Source: Pterois miles
Lineage: Eukaryota; Chordata; Actinopteri; Perciformes; Scorpaenidae
Reading direction: 5' to 3'
DNA: 64,000 bases
Assembly (NCBI GenBank): GCA_947000775.1
Contig: CAMQGK010000008.1
Location: forward strand, 10,616,501 to 10,680,500
In this document: in pieces, positions 57,462 to 64,000 of the stretch
How positions within the stretch are numbered: the first letter of the stretch is position 1
How the letters are laid out: each line of letters starts with the position of its first letter
Notes under the pieces: generated by a model
What the model saw: only the letters and a program-made list of their open reading frames with translations
Databases searched by the model: none
What the model was told of the DNA's origin: nothing
Program-made: the position numbers and the translations under genes

Positions 57462-57956
57462 TGTAGTTGTTGTATATAGTTTTGTCGGCAGGAAGGGGGA
57501 ACAGGCAGGGTTTACTGTGCATTTAATAACAGTACACTGGTGGTTCAGGGTCGCAGTTTCAGAAAGACATAAAAACTTACACAACAAACAGTATATCAGC
57601 CAATTAGACTGTTGTCAGGCTATGAAATGGGCGTTATCAGTCCCTATAAGCGCCATAGATGTGGGTCAGTAGGGGCCTACTACAACCACTAGCAGGTTTT
57701 ATCATTGATTTATATGGTAGATCGCCAAAAGAAGACAAGAGTGACCGATAGCGACTATGGTGATTATGACAGGAGCAGAAGTGGAAGTCAGGTGCTGTAG
57801 TATAGGCAGTGTAAAACTCTCGGAGCACAGAAGGATGAGGAACGTTAATGGGACACAAAATAAAAAGCTTTCACTAGGACACTGGGTTTCATATCCTGTA
57901 TGAAACCAATAATGTGTAGTTGCCTTTGTGTTCGTTGCTATTTTAACCCAAAACAC

Positions 57957-58240
57957 TGTTTTTCTCTAAACTAAACTACTGCAAGTTGTTTTGTCGCCTA
58001 AACCGTTTTATGTAATTTTGTTACCTAAACCTAAAGAAGTTGTACTTTGTTTTATTTCCTAAACCAGTATTTGTTTTTCCTAAACCTAAAGAAGTTGTAG
58101 TTTTATTGCCTAAACCTAAAGAAGTCTCGGTTTTATTGTCTAAGCCAAAGAACTTGTAGTTTTATTGCCTAAACCTAAAGAAGTTGGAGTTTGTTTTGTT
58201 TCCTAAACCAGTTTTTGTTTTGCCTAAATCTAAACAGGCA
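57957..58240. repeat. About 30-bp tandem repeat CCTAAACCTAAAGAAGTTGTAG..
   Basis: The word CCTAAACCTAAAGAAGTTG recurs at about 58,026, 58,079, 58,108 and 58,167. Variants (CTAAGCCAAAGAACTTG, CCTAAATCTAAACA) and TTTCCTAAACCAGT(A/T)TTTGTTT spacers lie between. It resembles a higher-order minisatellite seen within larger teleost repeats. Confidence 0.75.
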
Positions 58241-59981
58241 TTTTTGTTTGTGTTAAAAACAAAACGTTTCTGTCAGTATTACATCATGTTAGAGTGTGCT
58301 GCTTTTAAGTTTTCTTTAACTTTTACAGCATAGTAGCTGTATTAGACCCCTGATGACCCCCATCTGTGGTGCTTATAGCAACTCTTAATGCCTTTTAATG
58401 GCCTCTAAACAGCCAGATTGGGTGCTAATATGGCCATACACAGGTAGATTTAATATATATGAGGAAACTGTCATTTTTTAAGTATTAATAGTGGGATTCA
58501 TGACTGATTCTACCACAAAAGTGGCTTTACACACACATGTTTAGATTCACTTTAAATGTGCACCAATAGATTGGAAACTGAGACAACTTAACATAAAAAT
58601 ATGGGTAATAAACTGCTCCATTTTTCCTTCTAAACTCCCTAAAATGTGAACTTCTAGCGCTGCCTGTGGGTCCCTGTATTGTTCTGTAACTAATCTATAG
58701 TCTGCAGGGCTACACACACATGAACGCACACACAGGGCCTCACTGTAAATCCTTGTCTGATCCCTCTGAGAGAGTTTATTTTGCAAGACAGCGTGAGCTT
58801 GAAAAAAGAAAGCACGGCAGAGCAGACCTGGACCGGTTTAGACCAGTTTGGCTGAGGTCTTGTGCTTTCATGTCATTGTCTCACAGCCTTACTGCAAAGT
58901 GCAGTCCTATACAGTTCAAGGGAAACCTATGGATGTTGCACTGATATGTAGTGAAGAAGTTAGAGTGAAAGTTGAAAAGTTTTTCAAGTTCACACCATGC
59001 ATTCAGTCATACTGGGTGTACTTCATGGGGACTTTGCCATGTTGTGTAATGTTACTGCTTTATCTTCAGTTCCGCCGATAACATTGCAGCTCACACCCAA
59101 ACGGCATGCTGTGCTTGTTCATTTGAGTAACTTCTATACTGCTAATCTCTTTCTTCTTCTGATAAATATTCCCTCCTGTTTTTCTGTCTTTGTTCCCGAT
59201 GTGTGGCCCAGTTCTCTCCCAGACAAAGGGGAGACTGTTCAATGTGGAAGGCCTCCCTCTCTAATGCTTTACTGGCATGAATGGAGAGCCAACATGGACG
59301 GAGCAGACACTAATTAGTTCGACACATTAGTGCATTCACTACAGAAATACATCAAACATATGTAAAAGAATAAATCACACTGAGTTCATTTCACATCCAA
59401 CTCTCTCTCCCGGTCCACATCCATCTCTTAGTCATTCACCCACTCTCTCCTCCCTGTCCTGCTCTACAGTGTTGCCAGATAATGCGAGATAAACTAGCAA
59501 CCAGGTCCACAGAAACAAGCCTAAAACAAGCGAACTTACAACCCCAATCTGAGAGAGAGGCGACCACTTGATCACTTCATACAGCATATATGTATGAATT
59601 TATTTTGGATTGCATGCGTTAGATTGCATATTTTCAGCTTGTAACTTCACAAGATTAGATCTAGATTTAGATCAGGGTTGTGTACGTATCCTGCAACAGG
59701 ACAAACTAGACAGGTATGGAGGAGAGAGACAGGAGCCAAGGATACCCAGAGTCACTTGTAATAAGCAGTCTTTGGCTGCTCCACTGTTACTTGCTCCCCT
59801 TTTCACTCTCTGAACCTCGCCCCCTCCTCTCGGCCCCTTGCTTTCCCCCATAACACCAACTTTCTATCAGCAGGAAACAATGGTTTACACGTTATGTAAG
59901 AATGCACCTCTCTGTGAGAAGAATGCCAAACAGTTGTAGTCACAGATGCAGGACTTTGTTTTCTCTCTCAGCCCTCATTAA
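58241..59981. other. Intergenic, no gene seen
   Basis: Short unrelated open frames on both strands, with no domains or splice-coherent series. 58.5–59.3 kb has overlapping frames typical of non-coding DNA. Confidence 0.5.
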
Positions 59982-60053
59982 AGCAGAGTGGCGCAGCGGA
60001 AGCGTGCTGGGCCCATAACCCAGAGGTCGATGGATCGAAACCATCCTCTGCTA
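59982..60053 (+). tRNA. Initiator tRNA-Met (CAT)
   Basis: A complete 72-nt gene beginning AGCAGAGTGGCGCAGCGGAA. The acceptor stem AGCAGAG pairs with CTCTGCT (A1:T72, an initiator hallmark) and A73 is the discriminator. The anticodon stem GGGCC-CAT-AACCC places CAT at 60,014–60,016. The T-loop reads GATCGAAAC, with A at position 54, again diagnostic of eukaryotic tRNAi. There is no intron, and CCA is not encoded, as expected. Internal A box (TGGCGCAGCGG) and B box (about 60,032–60,042) supply the Pol III promoter. TTTT at 60,054–60,057 is the terminator. The sequence appears identical to the vertebrate tRNAi consensus I know. Confidence 0.98.
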
Positions 60054-60057
60054 TTTT
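60054..60057 (+). terminator. Pol III terminator of tRNA-iMet
   Basis: TTTT directly after the tRNA discriminator base. Confidence 0.85.
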
Positions 60058-60189
60058 GAACATAATACCCTGTCGTTGTTGTACGTGCATCTCTAAGCTC
60101 ACTATGAATGCTGTAGCTATATTCCTGTATCACCAATATATGCACATAAAGCTGTTTATATACCTCTGTGTATTACAAAGATCTTTTAA

Positions 60190-60655
60190 TACCAGTGGTA
60201 GAAGAAGTATTCAGATACTTAACCACAGTGTAAAAAAGTATTTGCATCAAAATGTACTTAAGTAGGCCACTCATTATGCAGAATGCCCCATTTCAGAATA
60301 ATGTAAATCATATTATAATAGTACAATCATTTATGCATTCATGTGTTCCTCGCTTTAATGTTGCAGTTGGTAAAGGTGCAGCTAATTTCAATTATCTACA
60401 TGTTGTGAATTTAGATCTCAGGATCAATAAGTCTTATCTTTCCTTTGATAATACATTATAATATATTTGTGAATTCTATTATGTATCAAGGTGAATCGTC
60501 AAAGTAACTACAGTCATTAAACGAATGTAGTGCACTGAAAAGTACAATACTTCCCTCTGAATTGCAGTGGAGTAGATGTAAAAAGAAGCAGAAAATGGAA
60601 ATATTCAAGTACCTCAAAATTGTACTAAAGTACAGTACTTCCAGTTTTAGCCCAA
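60190..60655 (+). mobile_element. AGTGGTAGAAGAAGTA teleost repeat, intact copy
   Basis: It begins ACCAGTGGTAGAAGAAGTAT, continues ATCAAAATGTACTTAAGTAG, CACTCATTATGCAGAATG and GGTAAAGGTGCAGCTAATTT, and ends AAATTGTACTAAAGTACAGT. Fragments in the opposite orientation occur at 42.1–43.0 and 43.1–44.2 kb, and a piece at about 34.95 kb. It is non-autonomous; the class is probably a DNA transposon. This is the least disrupted copy in the window. Confidence 0.7.
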
Positions 60656-61885
60656 ACACAACCGATCGGACTTCTATCTGTTACTGATCTTGTCTGTTTT
60701 TTGTCAGTAAAGCCAAACCAGCCGAACAGGTTATCTCACCTTAAATATTTACCTCATTTGCGTCGGCCACACATGTTCCCTTCAATTTAACAGGCAATTA
60801 CCTGAAAAGAAAAGCAGCACCGCTGACCTTTGAGCTACAGCCGTTGGTCATAAACTCACACTCTGTCTCTTGTTCATGAACCTGAGGGGGTTTTGACAAG
60901 ATAATGTAAAACACTGATACTAGGATCTTCTGGATAGTTCGATCATTTCAGTGTTCTTGTAAGACTTTGACACAGTAAGTAAAATAAATAAAGTCCTTTG
61001 ACTTCAAAGTGATCATAGTATGCGAAATATGGGAAATTGTATTGTTGCACAACATGAATACACAGCTGGAACTTCCTCAGCATTACAGTAACGTCTGCTG
61101 CTGCTCTCTTTGTTGTATTGTCTCAAACAGGGAAAGGCCTGGACCTTTATTTGCTTTTCTTATTTTAGCATCTTGGAGGCAGAGACACAGAAGATATGAA
61201 TGCACATTGGCTATATCAGAAAGGAATCATCAAAAGTCTATAAAAAGTCATTTTTTTCCACTTTAGTAGACTTGACTGGGTAAATTGAATCTTTATCGCC
61301 CCCTGCAGTATTCAAATTGTCTCTACATTAGTATAAAAAAGTTTTACATATTTTTATGACTTTGACATCCATTTTGCAGAAATCATCCATCGTTCTTATA
61401 TCAGCTACTATGTAAATTCAGGAGGTAATGCATTTTATACTCCGTGTCTGTACTAAAACATAGACCGTCTATTTCATGTTACATTTTATAAGCATTTGGA
61501 ATTGAAGGTCTATCTGTCTATTTAATATTTCTTTCTTCCTCCTCCAACTTCCTCTTCTTTTCTTCCTCACATCTCTTTGTAGATAACCACAGTAAATGCA
61601 ATGTGTCATCCCTGATGTATTTTCTTGATTTATCTATTTTACTACATTATATGCAATTAATTAAATTAAAATGTAAAAATATAATTTTATTGTTTGCAAA
61701 GAGATCATCCTAATTTCAGCAGCCTTTGAACAGCAGACTGTACTGCAACTTACAATACAGAAGAAAAGTTACTAGCCTTATGCTCAGTGGTGGTGATATA
61801 CTGTATATTCCAGATGGGAAAAGATAAACTCAATTTATGTATTGCCATTATGAGTATTACAAATAGGTTAATTGGGTTCAAAATA
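60656..61885. other. Intergenic upstream of snx15, no gene seen
   Basis: AT-rich sequence with short frames only. The plus frame at 61,009–61,266 has no recognisable domain or splice context. Confidence 0.5.
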
Positions 61886-62295
61886 TTGTTCTGAAATATT
61901 ATTGCAACATGAAATTCTATAAAGAAAACATATGAATATAAAATATTATTGCAACGTAAGACAACAAATAAAGTATATTAAAATATATGAATATAAATAT
62001 TATTTCAACGTCAGACAACAACAGAAATATATGAAAATATATGGATATGAAATATTATTGCAGAATCAGACAACAAATGCATTAAAATACATGAATATGA
62101 AATGTTATTACATCAAACACAATTAAAATATATAAAAATATATGAATAGGAAATATAATTGCAACATGAGACAACAAAGAAAATATATTAACATATATGA
62201 ACATTAAATATTATTGAATCTTCAGACAACAAATAAAATATATGAAGATAAATTATTTTATATTTGTAACATTGGACAACAAAGATATATATTTA
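61886..62295. repeat. About 54-bp AT-rich minisatellite, 7–8 units
   Basis: Units share TATGAATAT(A/G)AAATATTATTGCAAC and (A/C)AGACAACAAA. The GACAACA word falls at 61,960, 62,014, 62,069, about 62,116 (mutated), 62,170, 62,225 and 62,275, giving spacings of about 47–55 bp. It ends some 140 bp before the snx15 promoter motifs. Confidence 0.9.
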
Positions 62296-62433
62296 TAAAA
62301 AATATAAATAAAATAAATTTAAAAAATTAAGAATTGAATAACCAAATAAAGAGAGACGTCGACGTTTCTATTTATTTATGTTATTTATTTATTTTATTTG
62401 TTTTATTTTTTTACTTGACGCTTCTCCAGAAAT

Positions 62434-62590
62434 CACGTGTTTTCTACGTCACCAACCCGGAAGTGCGCGTAGCGGAGGGACAGAGGAATCACAACAGAGC
62501 TGCTACAACCCGACCAGACTACAACAGCGTTGACAGCTCTGTGTTGAGCCGCTGAAACACGCTGTTTTTCTGTCGGTACCGAGAACGGAC
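62434..62590 (+). promoter_or_regulatory. snx15: snx15 proximal promoter and 5' UTR
   Basis: Compact cluster: E-box CACGTG at 62,434–62,439, CRE-like TACGTCAC at 62,445–62,452 and ETS-type CCGGAAGT at 62,457–62,464. The sequence changes abruptly from AT-rich repeat to GC-richer DNA (GTGCGCGTAGCGGAGGG). There is no TATA box in the usual place. This is typical of a housekeeping promoter. The start site probably lies within roughly 62,465–62,520 (inferred). Confidence 0.6.
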
Positions 62591-63471
62591 ATGTCACGAA
62601 AACCCAAAGATGAATATTATCGTTTTTTTACCGTTACTGACCCACGAACACACGAGAAGGGACACACCGAGTACAAAGTCACAGCAAGGGTTGGTTTACA
62701 CTGTTTATCTCTGTTTAGCTACGATGCTAGCTGCAGAAACTCATGTTGTTGCTACAGTTAATAACTCTGTTAAGATAATTTGCTTGTGTTTCGTGTTTTG
62801 TTACCGTTATTTCTCTACGTACGTTACACATAGCTGCAGTACATTGTTTCGGGTGCACTATTTTGGTCCCTTACATCAATCACAAGTAACTGAATTAGCG
62901 TTATTATTGGATTATAACACAATGAAGTCACATCAGTGCTAATAATAAAATCAAAGGCTCTGCAGCTAGCTCAGATAAATACACAATGGGCCTGTCATGT
63001 GAGGCATTGGTACACAGTGAGCACTCAAGTGAAGCAAAGCGAACTTGTGATCTAGTTCATGAGCTCCAGCACCCCCATGACCACACTAATACCCTGTGGT
63101 CTCCACAGGCATGAATACAAATCAAACTGGATTAGATCTTCATAGACTGAAGCCTTCTTCATCCTCCCTTACAATCTTACTCAAATGTTCTTACATAGAT
63201 GAACTGAACTGATCCAAATGTGCGTTAAAATGTGCAAAGGTGCCAGAGAGCTGATCTGATTGTTGAACATGTAGTAACTGAAACAATGTGCCCTCTCTCC
63301 TCTATGGTTTGTAGTTTGTGTCCAAACGTCACCCCGAAGATGTGAAGGAGGTGGTCGTGTGGAAGAGGTTCTCGGAGCTGAAGAAGCTCCACGGGGAGCT
63401 GGCCTACACACACAGGAACCTATTCAGAAAACAGGAGGAGTTTCCATCTTTTCCCCGCGCGCAAGTCTTTG
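62591..63471 (+). CDS. snx15: Sorting nexin-15, first two coding exons (partial gene)
   Basis: Exon 1 is 62,591–62,689 (33 codons, MSRKPKDEYYRFFTVTDPRT...) and exon 2 is 63,315–63,471 (52 codons plus one base). Joined in phase 0 they read ...EYKVTAR-FVSKRHPEDVKEVVVWKRFSELKK, nearly the human SNX15 N-terminus. This is the PX domain, which binds phosphoinositide and targets endosomes; the KRFSEL segment (50–55) is the basic lipid-binding signature and EEFPSFPRAQVFG is near its middle. The donor after exon 1 is weak (AGG|GTTGGT); exon 2 has TTTGTAG| and G|GTATCA. The remainder, including the C-terminal MIT domain expected in SNX15, lies beyond the window. SNX15 acts in endosome-to-trans-Golgi and endocytic trafficking. 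Confidence 0.93.
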
Positions 63472-64000
63472 GTATCATGCTCAAAGATTGTGACACACCG
63501 TAGATACACCCAATTCCAGCATGGTCACCAAGCGCTAAGATCATTGACTAACTGTTGCAGGGGCTAGAGAAATACACTACAGGAAGTCTTACACTTGTTT
63601 TTTAGGCTGTGGTTTGAAGCTTTTTTTATGCAGGTGACTTTCAGGCATCTCTTGTGAGGAACTACTTGTTCTAGTTTGCCTGTTTTTAGCATTTTGTCAT
63701 GACTCTTGTGACATTTCCCCTCGGCCTATTACCAGTATTTACCAATTCACCGCTCCAAAGGCAGCAACACAGTTAAGACATTTAGACAGTCACTATATGT
63801 AGTGAGTTTCAAGCTCTTGCAAAGAGTAACAGTGGTTCTGAACCAAGTAACAATAAAATTTTACCCAGGAATGATGGACTGGCAACAGGTTGAGTGCGAA
63901 AACAAAATTATTTAATGACATGGAAATGTATATACACTATACATACTCCTCCCGAGTTGCTGATCAGCTGCAGCCGTGCACACTCAAGGGCAGCACCTGA
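63472..64000 (+). other. snx15: snx15 intron 2 (runs off right edge)
   Basis: The sequence after the exon 2 donor has no continuation of the PX domain (expected G-R-F-E...). It is intron to the window end. Confidence 0.75.

Overview
The window is vertebrate nuclear DNA, most likely from a percomorph (spiny-rayed) teleost. The evidence is large spliced genes with GT–AG introns, a eukaryotic initiator tRNA, long dinucleotide microsatellites, and many interspersed repeats of the kinds found in teleosts: a tRNA-derived SINE, LINE 3' ends and small non-autonomous DNA transposons. Only a small part of the sequence is coding. Most open frames longer than 60 codons are chance or repeat frames.

Layout, left to right. 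(1) At 772–908, minus strand, lies the first coding exon of pyruvate carboxylase (pc): the mitochondrial leader plus the start of the biotin carboxylase domain. The rest of the gene lies left of the window. Upstream (912 to about 17 kb) is repeat-filled leader-intron sequence, with a CpG-rich candidate promoter and first exon near 16.4–17.1 kb. (2) About 17.1–23.7 kb is intergenic, with a LINE-1-like fragment, a 21-bp minisatellite, a (CT)n tract and a SINE abutting a perfect inverted repeat. (3) At 23,879–31,757, minus strand, is a ten-exon gene for a 991-residue ELM2–SANT–C2H2 protein of the TRERF1/ZNF541/MIDEAS corepressor group. Possible non-coding leader exons lie at 41.5 and 44.6 kb. (4) About 32–48 kb is repeat-rich, with nested insertions between 42.0 and 44.2 kb. 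(5) At 48,740–52,685, minus strand, is a complete ten-coding-exon slc3a2 gene (4F2hc/CD98 heavy chain, 511 residues), with a leader exon and promoter at 53.64–53.88 kb. One of its introns uses a GC donor. (6) About 53.9–62.4 kb is intergenic and carries a tRNA-iMet gene and several repeats. (7) From 62,591, plus strand, are the first two coding exons of snx15 (PX-domain sorting nexin), running off the right edge.

The genes are unrelated in function: anaplerotic metabolism, chromatin repression, amino-acid transporter chaperoning and endosomal sorting. They are linked by synteny. In human, PC, SLC3A2 and SNX15 all map to 11q12–q13, so this looks like a conserved linkage group. I found no CRISPR, viral, plasmid or prokaryotic system, and no convincing wholly new gene system. 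The more unusual items are the GC–AG intron, the nested repeats, the repeat arrays beside promoters and a few unexplained exon-like islands.
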